A DNA stretch of 64,000 bases from SAR324 cluster bacterium JCVI-SC AAA005 (GTDB lineage Bacteria > SAR324 > NAC60-12). The notes beneath the pieces are model-generated. The model did not search any database. It was not told the origin of the DNA and was given only the letters and a program-made list of their open reading frames with translations. The position numbers were made by a program, and so were the translations under genes. Of this stretch, positions 1 to 8,147 are shown one piece after another (position 1 is the stretch's first letter; every line of letters starts with the position of its first letter). The stretch lies in NCBI GenBank assembly GCA_000224765.2, contig AGAU01000059.1, positions 1-64,000 on the forward strand, given 5' to 3'.

Positions 1-1058
1 GGTACAGCTTCAATTCCAATCGTTCCAAGTGTATAAGCCGAATCATCAAAGAGCACGGCTCTCTCATTCCATCTTCGCTCCCATCCATCCTGCAGATCCT
101 TTGGAATATTTCTACCTTTTTCATTTTTAGCTAGTTTTCGTTGGTGGAATTGTTTCTCAGCAAGCTTCTCAATTTTTCTAGTAAGTCTTGCAATATTGCC
201 TTTATGAGCAGCCCTATAAATAGCATTTACACGTAAGCATTGATCTGCAGAATTAAGATTTTTTACAGACCCTAAGTATTTTGATGAAGTTTCCTTGCCT
301 TGTAACCAAAACCAGGAGGCTTTCCAAGCAGATTCCAAGTTATATTGTGAACACAAATTTTTTGGAGTATTCCAGTTTTCATCAATGTTATTCCATGTTG
401 GTGCAACCTGTTGTTTTGTCCGGGCAAAAACAAATTTGATCATAAACCTTGTCTGATCTGTTTGATTCGGAAAGGCCGCATGAACAATGTCAAAATGGGC
501 AAGTACAAACGAGCCCGACTCAAAACCAAGTAATGAAAAGGTTTTCGAAGGAATCATTGGTTTTGAATAGAATTGGCTACCAGCATAAATTCTAGTAGGA
601 CCCATTTCTGGTGGAGTATGATGAGGAAAATAAAATCCGATCAAATATTTTGGGAAATGGTGGCGTGCTCTTGCCAGTGGACTATGAGCATCTTGGTGCC
701 AGGCTGAACCTGCTTGAGACCCACTTCCCATCTGTGGGGCATCTTGCTGTGCTGAATAAGTTATTGTCTTGTTATCAATTGGCTCACTTGTATGCACGGC
801 TCGATGAGGATGTAAAACATATTCTGGCCCAAGGATGCTGGCTACTGCACCCTTCACAATATCACATCCGATTATACTCCAAAGTTCAGGAATACGTGCC
901 ATGACATTATTTCCAAGCCATGATTCTGTATTATGAAAATATTCTAACTTGTCTTTAATAATCTTATGTAGATTTTCTTGATTTTCACAATTTAATATTA
1001 GAAAACCATTTGTAATAAATTCTCTGATTTGATCATCACTTAACAAAGCTTTGTTCAT
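1..1058 (-). CDS. phytanoyl-CoA dioxygenase (PhyH)-like protein, partial (C-terminus off the left edge)
   Basis: An open minus-strand frame begins with ATG at 1058 and runs without a stop through base 1 (352 codons visible). It shows the Fe(II)/2-oxoglutarate oxygenase signature of the PhyH family. The metal-binding WHQD motif lies near residue 125, the distal metal histidine is in FDIVHAAFPNQ, and the 2-oxoglutarate arginine is about ten residues later in QTRFMIKF. The approach to WHQD and the stretch GFYFPHHTPPEMGPTRIYAGSQ fit the jelly-roll core. After the core there is a 100-residue, charged, probably helical tail that ordinary PhyH proteins of about 280 residues lack and that continues off the edge. 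Substrate cannot be told. The protein is not closely similar to the dead dioxygenase at 7318-8048. Family assignment is fairly firm; specific function is unknown. Confidence 0.8.
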   Translation of the reverse strand, partial: MNKALLSDDQIREFITNGFLILNCENQENLHKIIKDKLEYFHNTESWLGNNVMARIPELWSIIGCDIVKGAVASILGPEYVLHPHRAVHTSEPIDNKTITYSAQQDAPQMGSGSQAGSAWHQDAHSPLARARHHFPKYLIGFYFPHHTPPEMGPTRIYAGSQFYSKPMIPSKTFSLLGFESGSFVLAHFDIVHAAFPNQTDQTRFMIKFVFARTKQQVAPTWNNIDENWNTPKNLCSQYNLESAWKASWFWLQGKETSSKYLGSVKNLNSADQCLRVNAIYRAAHKGNIARLTRKIEKLAEKQFHQRKLAKNEKGRNIPKDLQDGWERRWNERAVLFDDSAYTLGTIGIEAV

Positions 1059-1315
1059 GATCAGTTGACTCCAATTTCTATGGATACAAATATCTCTTTT
1101 GCTTCAAAGATATTGAGGAATTCATCTCCAAACTCGTTCCATGTAAAATCGCAATACTTACAGTGATTAGTTTCTTTCAGTTTTATACTATCTTAAGTGA
1201 CAGAACGGATTGCACGTTTTTGTGGCTAGATCATTTGGACAAACAGCAACGACACCAGCAATTAACAGATCATCTTTTTTCAAATCGTCTATTTATCTTA
1301 ATCAGTACTCAAAAG

Positions 1316-1692
1316 TTACTCGTAATCTTCCCAATTTAAGCCCTGCCCTTCGCAAGGGATCGGTATCTGGATCTTCCATTAATGATTGCTAAGTAATTAT
1401 TTTCCCTAGTTGTAGGTGACTGAAGTTTTACATGAATTGAAAATCTCTTTGTTCTTGAATTTGCTAAAGGCATGTAATTGTAAAGAATTCCCAACCTCTG
1501 AGAGCGTCTTGTAAATCAAATTATAATTGCTTTTACAATTGAAGAAACTACGGCTTTATCTTCTTCAAGGTTATGCTCTATACCTGAACTAACGACTGCA
1601 TTTTTGTAATCTGGATGATAAATTTCATCAGTAAGCGAGAAGTCACCATTTATGACAAGCCGCTAAGATTTTTCATATGCTTCAATTCTGGT
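1316..1692 (-). pseudogene. decayed SnoaL/NTF2-like (ester cyclase type) gene
   Basis: The minus strand carries pieces of a small NTF2-like protein in several frames. One frame reads RIEAYEKS, a TAG where Trp would fit, then RLVINGDFSLTDEIYHPDY and about 35 further residues to a TGA. Another frame holds the C-terminal piece, with LMEDPDTDP joined by a shift to EGQGLNWEDYE and a TAA at 1316. The pieces together would make a protein of about 125-130 residues, the usual size of a SnoaL-like domain. There is no intact reading frame, so I call it a remnant. The family call rests on the inagd-lldelyhpdY-like N-terminus and the Trp/Asp-rich end, recognised by eye only. Intact SnoaL-like genes occur at 34004-36527. 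Confidence 0.45.
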
Positions 1693-1705
1693 TGTTCCCC
1701 CTCCT

Positions 1706-2223
1706 TATGCTGGTCTTCACGCTTTAGTTTCTGTGATGTCGTAGCCAACTAACTGATTGCCAAGTTGATCACTACTTTTTTCAGACCATTCATTTTTTTA
1801 TTTAGATATCCATTATAGTAAATCTCTCAGAAGAATGTTTCTGGTGTAGGTCTGCATGGGCCCCCAAAGTTGGCATTCCTGCTCACTAAGACCAAAACCA
1901 AGAAACCTATTGTTTTGAGCAGGAAATTTACAGATATCAGTACAAGGTTTTTTGTTTCGTTTCAAAAATACTTGTCCCCATGTTTTCTTGATTAAATTAA
2001 ACTCGTATTCACCCAGTAGCAAAACGTACTGAAAAAGCCGCTACACAAGCAATCCAGAAGACAGTTTCACGTACAGTAGGATCTTCAAAGAATTTCTTTT
2101 TGTAGGAAAGTGGATGCTTGAGGATCTTGAAAGTCTCGTCAGTGGAATCGAAATTCTGCAGAAAAAGGGAAACTAAGAAATTACATTTTAACTGTAAGGC
2201 TTTTGACTAAAGCGTCATAATCC
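1706..2223. other. non-coding or decayed stretch without a recognisable gene
   Basis: This stretch has no convincing gene. A 69-residue open frame on the minus strand (1813-2022) has a tryptophan-containing sequence I do not recognise. Just upstream of it another frame is open for about 50 codons around 2040-2190. Both lack a good start context and a domain signature, and both sit between two recognisable gene remnants. The most economical reading is further decayed coding DNA, but real small genes cannot be excluded. Confidence 0.4.
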
Positions 2224-2415
2224 TCAGCCTGCATTCATAAAAAATCTTTGCCCACCTTTGACAACAGTATTACACGACCTTGCAGAGTATATATCTGCAA
2301 AATCTAAATTTGCGATCAACATGACTGCAGCAGTCAAATTAGCTCCTCTTTGCGCTGAATCTTTTAGATTGGCACACATCAAATTTAATCTGGGTAAATG
2401 TGCTATCTCAAACAA
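2224..2415 (-). pseudogene. fragment of a pentapeptide-repeat protein
   Basis: The 63-residue frame contains consecutive five-residue units in phase: LNLMC, ANLKD, SAQRG, ANLTA, AVMLI, ANLDF, ADIYS. The A(N/D)LXX pattern is the pentapeptide-repeat consensus, which folds as a right-handed beta-helix. Only about seven units are present, there is no typical start region, and the sequence after the repeat is not repeat-like. I read this as the leftover of a longer protein rather than a working gene. Pentapeptide proteins have very varied roles, so no function can be inferred. Confidence 0.45.
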
Positions 2416-2465
2416 AATCTGACTTCAAATAAGTTCCTAATGGACCAGCTTTATTCATTTTAGCA

Positions 2466-3245
2466 CTATCGAAACAAATCGTTCTCCTCAGGCCTGATGA
2501 GCTCTGAAGCTGGGATTTCCCGCAGATTTATCGGATATCCCTCAATAAGTACGACAGGCAATCCTTCGTCTGCCTGTCCCTGAATAAGTGATGCCGCGGA
2601 AGCTAGTTCATCTGCTATGGCTTCTTCGCTGACTCTGAGTTGATTGCCGAAGAGGTCATCTTGACCCCTAAGGTCGAGGATTGAGGAAAGACCAGCTACT
2701 CCAATTGCTGTCCCAATAGTCCCATTGCGCCAAGCTCGTCCAATACTGTCATTAATAATTACGCCTATCTTGCAACCGGTTTTTGCAAGCAATTTTTGAT
2801 GGATTGAGCTAGCTGATCTGTCTGGATTTTCAGGGAGTAACAGGACCCAGTCATTTTCTGAATCCTGTTCCACGTTGGAATGGTCAATTCCGGCATTGGC
2901 CATAATTAACCCTTGGTTATTTTCAACAATTAGGACCCCTTTGCGATGTCGTATAACGCTTTTTGACTCCTGTAGTATGAGTTCTACGAGTCGAGGATCC
3001 TTATCTGTTAGCAAGGAATACTCGATCGCAAGAGCTGTTGGTTTGATTGTCTTTAAATTGACAAACCGGTCCTCAGCTTTGGAGATTACTTTCTGAGCAA
3101 CAACCAAGATGCTTCCATCCTTCAGGATGAGTTTGTTTGCTTTAATTGCATCCAAAACGAGTTGGCAAAGATCATCCCCTTTGTGGATTAAAGGGATGCC
3201 AGGTACGGAATGTATTTGAATTGAGCAGTAATCACTTTTTGCCAA
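2466..3245 (-). CDS. cofE: coenzyme F420-0:L-glutamate ligase (CofE)
   Basis: CofE adds glutamates to the side chain of F420-0 using GTP, the last step of coenzyme F420 biosynthesis, in the cytoplasm. The 259-residue product has the usual single-domain CofE length and its typical opening: a beta strand, VPGIPLIHKGDDL, then KDGSILVVAQKVISKAEDR. It also shows GCKIGVIINDSIGRAWRNGTIGTAIG and ELASAASLIQGQADEGLPVVLIEG, which match the nucleotide- and metal-binding regions of the family. The start appears to be TTG at 3245, inside the end of the upstream aminotransferase (14-nt overlap), implying translational coupling. No CofC, CofD or FO synthase gene is in the window. With the F420 reductase at 4468 the context supports real F420 use. 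Confidence 0.85.
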   Translation of the reverse strand: MAKSDYCSIQIHSVPGIPLIHKGDDLCQLVLDAIKANKLILKDGSILVVAQKVISKAEDRFVNLKTIKPTALAIEYSLLTDKDPRLVELILQESKSVIRHRKGVLIVENNQGLIMANAGIDHSNVEQDSENDWVLLLPENPDRSASSIHQKLLAKTGCKIGVIINDSIGRAWRNGTIGTAIGVAGLSSILDLRGQDDLFGNQLRVSEEAIADELASAASLIQGQADEGLPVVLIEGYPINLREIPASELIRPEENDLFR

Positions 3246-4419
3246 ATGGACCTTTTAGCCAAGCTGATATTCCCTCTAGTCCCATCTCCAACTTAGGTAA
3301 TGATGCTGCAAAACAAAGCCTAAGGTAAGAATCATACTGTGGCCCAAAAGCACAACCAGGAGCTAGCCCAATATTATATTTAATCAGTAAATCTTTGGCC
3401 ATGCTCATGCTGTCAGTCCCGTCATTAACACTAAAAAATGCATAAAAGGTAGCTTCCGGACTGTCAAACTCAATCCGATCTTCTGATCTGGCCCAATCTG
3501 AAAATGCTGAAAGCGCATTCAGATATCGCTGATTGCTTTCCTGTACGAATGATTCTCCATCTCTCAAAGCAACAACGCCAGCTTGCTGAATGAAAGGTGG
3601 AGGGCCTGCAACATTGTATTCGGTCAGTTTTTCGAATTCCTTACTAACTTCAATTGGCGAAGTAAGCCATCCTAGTCGCCAACCTGTCATTGCCCAGGAT
3701 TTGGAAAAACTGTTCACAACCACAACCCTGTCATCTTGTTCCATTATTTCGCAAAAAGATGGAGCGTGTTTATGATTGAAGTTAAGACGTGCATACACTT
3801 CATCACTGACAACCCAAATCCCTTTTTTCCGAGCAAAATCCAACACTGCTTTTTGCTCATCTTTACTCATTGTCCAACCAGAGGGATTATTGGGTGAATT
3901 GATAACAAGTACTGATGTATCAGAACCGCAGATATTAAAGAGGTGGTCCAGATCGAGTTTCCATTTCCCATCTTTCATCTGTATTGGGAATCCTTCTACC
4001 TTTGCACCCATTATTTGTTGCACAGCAGGAATGTTTGGCCAACTTGGTAATAAGACAACAACTTTGGAACCATGTCTCACCAAAGCTTGGGCAACGATCA
4101 TGATTGCATTCATAGCAGAAACTGAAACTGTGATCTGCTTGAATGTGATCTCGGTTTGATAAAGATCGTTCATGTAATCAGCAATGGCTTCCCTTAATTT
4201 TGGAATTCCTGCATTAGGTGCATAGAAAGTATCTCCTTGATCGAGTGCTTCTTTTGCTGCTTTAGAAATGAAATCTGGAGTGCTTACATCAGGCTCACCA
4301 AACCAAAATGGAACAACATTATTTTGATTTTCCGCAAATCTTACAATTTCTCGAATAGGTGAAAAGGTTAATTCACGAATCTCTTTTTTGATACCGAAAT
4401 GGGCAAAAGATCTATCCAT
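3232..4419 (-). CDS. class I/II pyridoxal-phosphate aminotransferase (aspartate aminotransferase-like)
   Basis: A fold-type I PLP aminotransferase of about 395 residues. Visible landmarks, numbered from the upstream GTG at 4425, are SPNNPSG at 177-183, the PLP-pyridine Asp in VVSDEVYA near 208, and the Schiff-base lysine K242 in NSFSKSWAMTGWRLGW. The arginine that binds the substrate carboxylate is in YLRLCFA near the C-terminus. I prefer the ATG at 4419 over the GTG at 4425. The gene lies between the F420 reductase and CofE, overlapping cofE by 14 nt, so the three probably form one transcript. Its substrate is unknown. A direct role in F420 synthesis is not established for this family, and the link may be only transcriptional. 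Confidence 0.8.
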   Translation of the reverse strand: MDRSFAHFGIKKEIRELTFSPIREIVRFAENQNNVVPFWFGEPDVSTPDFISKAAKEALDQGDTFYAPNAGIPKLREAIADYMNDLYQTEITFKQITVSVSAMNAIMIVAQALVRHGSKVVVLLPSWPNIPAVQQIMGAKVEGFPIQMKDGKWKLDLDHLFNICGSDTSVLVINSPNNPSGWTMSKDEQKAVLDFARKKGIWVVSDEVYARLNFNHKHAPSFCEIMEQDDRVVVVNSFSKSWAMTGWRLGWLTSPIEVSKEFEKLTEYNVAGPPPFIQQAGVVALRDGESFVQESNQRYLNALSAFSDWARSEDRIEFDSPEATFYAFFSVNDGTDSMSMAKDLLIKYNIGLAPGCAFGPQYDSYLRLCFAASLPKLEMGLEGISAWLKGPFGKK

Positions 4420-4467
4420 AATCACACTTACAAAATGTCAAAAATAAATTGTTTATTAAAGTAAATA

Positions 4468-5136
4468 TTATTTATTGTTTCTTCCATCAACAATTTTTAT
4501 TCCAGAACCATTGAAGTTATAAAATTTATTCATAAAAATCAGAACAGGGGTTAAACTTTCTGCAACAACTGCGTTGTCGATGGATCCACAATGCCAACCT
4601 TTTAAAGAGATTTTCGAAATCAACTGAATCACAGTCTCTCTGGCTTCTTTATTGTTTCCAAAGACCATTACCTCAACATCGGTTGTTTGGGATTTGGCTA
4701 GTTCTGTTGCTGCAACGTTGTGTAAAGCAGAAACGACATGAACATCATTCCCCAAAATTTCTTGGGTCATTCGAGCCACACATCCCGAGTCTGGTAACTG
4801 TACCCTGGCTACTTTGGGAGGGACAAGTGGAACGGTAGTGTCAACGACAATTTTACCTTGGACAAATGGTTTGATTTCCAAAACAGTTTTGTGATGCGCT
4901 GAGAAAGGGACAGTAAGAAAAATTAATTCACTTTCACGGGCAGTTTGCCCAATTCCTTGGACCACAAGATTTTGAACATCTAAATCCTTGCCTATTTCAT
5001 TAATTTTGGAGGTCACTTTTTCTGGAGACCTGGATCCAATCATCACTTTAAAATTTTCTTTAGTTAATCTGTTGGATAGTGCGAATCCAAGTGAACCAGA
5101 ACCTCCAATAATGCCAATTTTTTCGATATTATTCAT
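4468..5136 (-). CDS. npdG: NADPH-dependent F420 reductase (F420H2:NADP oxidoreductase)
   Basis: This enzyme transfers hydride between NADPH and the deazaflavin F420. The 222-residue protein matches the Fno/NpdG family in size and begins with a Rossmann dinucleotide motif, IGIIGGSGSLGFALS (residues 7-21). It is followed by VMIGSRSPEK, where the Ser/Arg pair is typical of NADP(H) rather than NAD selectivity. Downstream segments such as LIFLTVPFSAH, VVDTTVPLVPP and VSALHNVAATEL follow the family order. It is the first gene of the minus-strand trio with the aminotransferase and cofE and is divergent from the dehydrogenase at 5273. The 136-bp A+T-rich divergent spacer should contain both promoters. 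A related non-F420 NADP-binding oxidoreductase is the alternative, made less likely by adjacent cofE. Confidence 0.75.
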   Translation of the reverse strand: MNNIEKIGIIGGSGSLGFALSNRLTKENFKVMIGSRSPEKVTSKINEIGKDLDVQNLVVQGIGQTARESELIFLTVPFSAHHKTVLEIKPFVQGKIVVDTTVPLVPPKVARVQLPDSGCVARMTQEILGNDVHVVSALHNVAATELAKSQTTDVEVMVFGNNKEARETVIQLISKISLKGWHCGSIDNAVVAESLTPVLIFMNKFYNFNGSGIKIVDGRNNK

Positions 5137-5272
5137 TGTAATTTAAACTGAGAAAATTTTGAAAATTAATGAAAACTTTGATAAATTTATTTGTTAATAA
5201 TTTAACTTACTTATTCTTACAAGAAATACGTAATAGTCAAACACCAATCTGAAATTATTAAGGTGAGTAAAA

Positions 5273-6166
5273 ATGAGTCTAAATATTTTATTTATTGGTT
5301 TAGGAAACTTAGGGAGTGCTCTCAGTATTAAGATTGCTGAGGCAAATAATCAATTAATAATTTACGATCTCAATCTTCAAGTCAGAGATGAGATTGAAAA
5401 AAAACATCCAAATCTTCATGCAGTAGATATCCCAGAGGGCTTTTGTGAAGCTGATGTCGTCATGACTTGTTTACCTAACTCCAAGGATGTTCAAAGCGTC
5501 GTTGACTTAGCCATCCGAAATTCAAAAAACTTAGAGAAGATACGCTACTGGATTGACACTACGTCTGGTAGTCCCAAGCGATCTCGGCAGATTGCGGCCC
5601 AGCTTCAGGAATATCAGGTTGACTATCTGGATTGCGCAGTTTCCGGTGGACCCAAAGGTGCGAAATCAGGTTCTCTTACAGCTATGATCGGAGGCAATGA
5701 GGAAGCATTTAATGCAGTGAAGGAATTGATTCAATCTTTTGCAAAAAATCTTGTCCATCTCGGGCTGGTTGGATCTGGTCATGCAGTGAAAGCCGTCAAT
5801 AATACCTTGCTAGCAGCAAACATACTCTGCGTGGCTGAGGCAATGATCACTTTGAAATCTTTTGATGTCCCTCTAGAAAAAGCCCTCTCCGCAATCAACA
5901 CATCTTCGGGACGTTCATGGGTCTCTCAGCAAAGATTTCCTGACCATGTTCTATCTAGGACTTTTGACTACGGGTTTTCTTTTGGTTTGCATTGTAAAGA
6001 TGTTAGTACTTTTGAGGAAATGATAAATGACCATGGTCTAGAACCATCAATACTGATGAATATCTTGACGGCTTTGCAAGATGCAAAAATGCACCTGGCT
6101 CCTGACGCTGATCACTTAGAAGTTATTAAAATTATTGAAGATAAATCAGGAATTACTATTCAATAA
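5273..6166 (+). CDS. 3-hydroxyisobutyrate dehydrogenase-family NAD(P)-dependent oxidoreductase
   Basis: A beta-hydroxyacid dehydrogenase of 297 residues. It has the N-terminal Rossmann motif FIGLGNLGSALS (residues 7-18) and the substrate-binding signature DCAVSGGPKGAKSGSLTAMIGG (about 123-144; core DAPVSGG-like). The catalytic lysine lies in GSGHAVKAVNNTLL (near 173). The helical C-terminal domain is complete. Family members oxidise 3-hydroxyisobutyrate, tartronate semialdehyde, 6-phosphogluconate-like or sulfolactaldehyde-like acids; the sequence alone does not decide. AAGGTGAG about five bases before the ATG is a good ribosome site. The gene is divergent from the F420 trio and followed by the pseudogene cluster. 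Confidence 0.85.
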   Translation: MSLNILFIGLGNLGSALSIKIAEANNQLIIYDLNLQVRDEIEKKHPNLHAVDIPEGFCEADVVMTCLPNSKDVQSVVDLAIRNSKNLEKIRYWIDTTSGSPKRSRQIAAQLQEYQVDYLDCAVSGGPKGAKSGSLTAMIGGNEEAFNAVKELIQSFAKNLVHLGLVGSGHAVKAVNNTLLAANILCVAEAMITLKSFDVPLEKALSAINTSSGRSWVSQQRFPDHVLSRTFDYGFSFGLHCKDVSTFEEMINDHGLEPSILMNILTALQDAKMHLAPDADHLEVIKIIEDKSGITIQ

Positions 6167-6224
6167 ATTATCCCCCAGCACCCAATAAAAATTACAAAGC
6201 ACATCAATCTCTCTTGAAGCAATC

Positions 6225-6450
6225 ATGAAAAAAATTCCACTGACTTTAATCGGAAGATTATCCATCCACCAACTGATCACAGGGCTCTGGCAGGTTGCTG
6301 ATATTGAGAAGGAAGGGCAATTATTTGACCCTGAAGAGGGGGCAAATATATTGGAGCAATACCACCAAGACGGCTTTAGCACTTTTGACATGGCTGACCA
6401 TTATGGAAGCGCAGAATTAATTGTGGGAAAACTTTTGGCTCGATTTCAAG
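6225..6450 (+). pseudogene. truncated aldo/keto reductase (N-terminal third only)
   Basis: The frame starting at ATG 6225 reads as the beginning of an aldo/keto reductase: GLWQVADIEKEG, then FSTFDMADHYGSAELIVGKLL with the conserved Asp and Tyr of the DxADxYG-type active-site region. Homology stops around 6450 after about 75 residues. The rest of the barrel, including the conserved Lys and His, is missing, and the frame runs on only to 6518. The same point is where the opposite-strand TIGR04076-like gene loses its 3' end. A single deletion that fused two convergent genes explains both. Confidence 0.75.
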
Positions 6451-6702
6451 AGGATCTGGGCAGGCTATTTCAGCGTCAGTTGTCATCCAATCATGAGGTG
6501 CCGTTTCTCTCTGTTTAGCTGTGAGTAAAGGAAGAATTGCCGCGAGCGCATACATAGAGATTTTCTGATGCTCTGGGAAGATCAGGTTTTCGCCTTCCAC
6601 TCTAAATTTTTCTCCTTCAATATGTCTGCAAACTGGAGTACGGCCTTCCAAGACAGTCTCCACCTCCAAATCATACAACCAAAAATCCTCTTGATTACTC
6701 AT
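6451..6702 (-). pseudogene. truncated TIGR04076-like small protein
   Basis: From the ATG at 6702 the minus strand encodes about 84 residues of what I recognise as the uncharacterised TIGR04076 type. The visible parts are YDLEVETVLEGRTPVCRHIEGEKF, then SMYALAAILPLLTAKQRE and DWMTTDAEIACPDP. In family members a further 25 or so residues follow the CPDP motif. Here the frame instead continues into the antisense of the broken aldo/keto reductase and ends at 6376. It is therefore probably 3'-truncated by the same deletion. Assignment to this family is from memory and should be checked; the truncation relative to the convergent gene is clear from the layout. Confidence 0.55.
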
Positions 6703-6985
6703 AGGCGCTGAAATTGCGTGTCAACTCATAAGTAAAAATGTTGCCTTGCCCTCTTTGTACTGACTTTCTGGTAAAAAGGGTCTGTCATAGAAATTCAAAT
6801 TCAGGGTTGCAAAACTTATAATGAATGGAATCTGAACGAAAATTTCTGGACTTGTTTCAAGGCTTTGATAAGGCTAAGTGCTAAGTCTGTCAAGTAAAAC
6901 ACGGTTTACGTTGCATCATTGGAAGATGCAGGGATCAAGATTACATTGAATAGTAGTTCCCTAACTCGATTGATGCATCTTAACT

Positions 6986-7234
6986 ATGAATCTGAAAAAA
7001 AAAGTCCAATATCTGAGCTTTCTGGCTTTACTGGTGAGCGCCGCTGGGTGTGCATCAAATAACCTTTCCACTTGCACGATCGGCCCCCTCCATTTTCACT
7101 ATGGTGAACAAGAAAAACTCTCCCAAGTCTGTTATCGTGACACCCCACAAAACGTAAGCGCCCAGAAAATTGTTTGCTATGACGAGGTGCGTGGTAATGT
7201 CTGTGATGAATATTCAATCAGAGACGCTCAGTAA
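6986..7234 (+). CDS. small cysteine-rich lipoprotein, function unknown
   Basis: An 82-residue frame opens with a basic N-terminus (MNLKKKV), a hydrophobic stretch and the lipobox LVSAAGC, so it would be acylated at Cys22 and anchored to a membrane. The mature part of about 60 residues has four further cysteines (in STCTI, QVCYRD, IVCYDE and NVCDEY), which could form two disulfides in the periplasm. No Shine-Dalgarno-like sequence is obvious before the ATG. It lies alone between broken genes. The signal sequence argues that it is real, but it could also be a surviving fragment. No function is suggested. Confidence 0.5.
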   Translation: MNLKKKVQYLSFLALLVSAAGCASNNLSTCTIGPLHFHYGEQEKLSQVCYRDTPQNVSAQKIVCYDEVRGNVCDEYSIRDAQ

Positions 7235-7317
7235 GTTAAATCTCTGAGGGGAAATTCCTAAAATTTAGGATCTGATGAACTCAGAGTAGAATTTTTGGAA
7301 CTTTCAAAATAACAAAT

Positions 7318-8048
7318 GGAGGCTATTCACAATTACGGCTCTCTTTTTCCCCTGGATTGTTCAATTGTGAAGAGGTGAAAAACTCAATTATGCTGTTCCA
7401 GAAATAATGTTCGAAATGAAGCTTGTAATGTCAGGGAAAAAGGGAGTCAAGTGGTCAGAACAAATTTTGCTGCACATCTTTATTTTCACCACTTGCTGGA
7501 TTAGGATGGCATCCAAGAGCAGTGAAACTTGTTGAGCTGGTGTTTGGTGCCAAGCTTTACATGTAACAGTTCAAAATAAATAATAAAATGGTATCAAGGC
7601 TTTGGCACTCGGATCAATGAGGACATGATGCTTGAAACAAGTGCAGTGAATGTTGCGATTTTTCTAAATGAAGTCAACCAATTCAATTGCCTATTGATGA
7701 ATATTCCTGGAAGCCACAATTGAGGAGTCCTCAAGTTTGGGTATGATCTTACTACGAGAAGCCACCCTCTTTGGACGATTTACAATCAACTGACTCAAAT
7801 TGTGGAAAATTTCGTGGGTAGAGAACATTGAATCTTAAGTCCTCAGGGACCTAGGGGTCCAATGATTCTTTTTCATAGTTGACCAATCCACACCTCCACA
7901 AGCAATCTTTCCAACATGGAATCGTGCTAGTGTATATTGGAGGCTTAGTGCAGTGATCAATCACATTCGCCGGTTTGAACACCCAGAGTTCATTGCCAAT
8001 CGAGATTTCACCCCAATCGAGCTTCTACATGATGATTGTCTGCTCTAA
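7318..8048 (+). pseudogene. decayed phytanoyl-CoA dioxygenase / ectoine hydroxylase-like gene
   Basis: Joining all three plus-strand frames gives the order of a PhyH/EctD-type dioxygenase. The pieces are LAGLGWHPRAVKLVELVFGAKLYM (7495-7560), then MLETSAVNVAIFLNEVNQFN and LLMNIPGSHN (about 7628-7720) and a DLTTRSHPLWTIYNQ segment. The C-terminus, VINHIRRFEHPEFIANRD plus FTPIELLHDDCLL, is in frame to a TAA at 8046-8048. At least four frame changes and several in-frame stops separate the pieces. The catalytic HxD region around 7590-7625 is unreadable. This is a clearly dead gene of about 240-250 codons. It is a different subfamily from the live PhyH-like gene at the left edge. Confidence 0.75.
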
Positions 8049-8147
8049 GACCATCAAGAGGTTCTGCCTTGGGGAAATGGCATGCCCAAATAAGCCCTGA
8101 AACCCCTTTGGAGAGCACTCTAGCATAACTTATAATCAATTCGAGGG

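Noticed and set aside
611..904. Plus-strand open frame of 97 codons
   Set aside because: It is the antisense of the PhyH-like gene that runs off the left edge, with no domain of its own.
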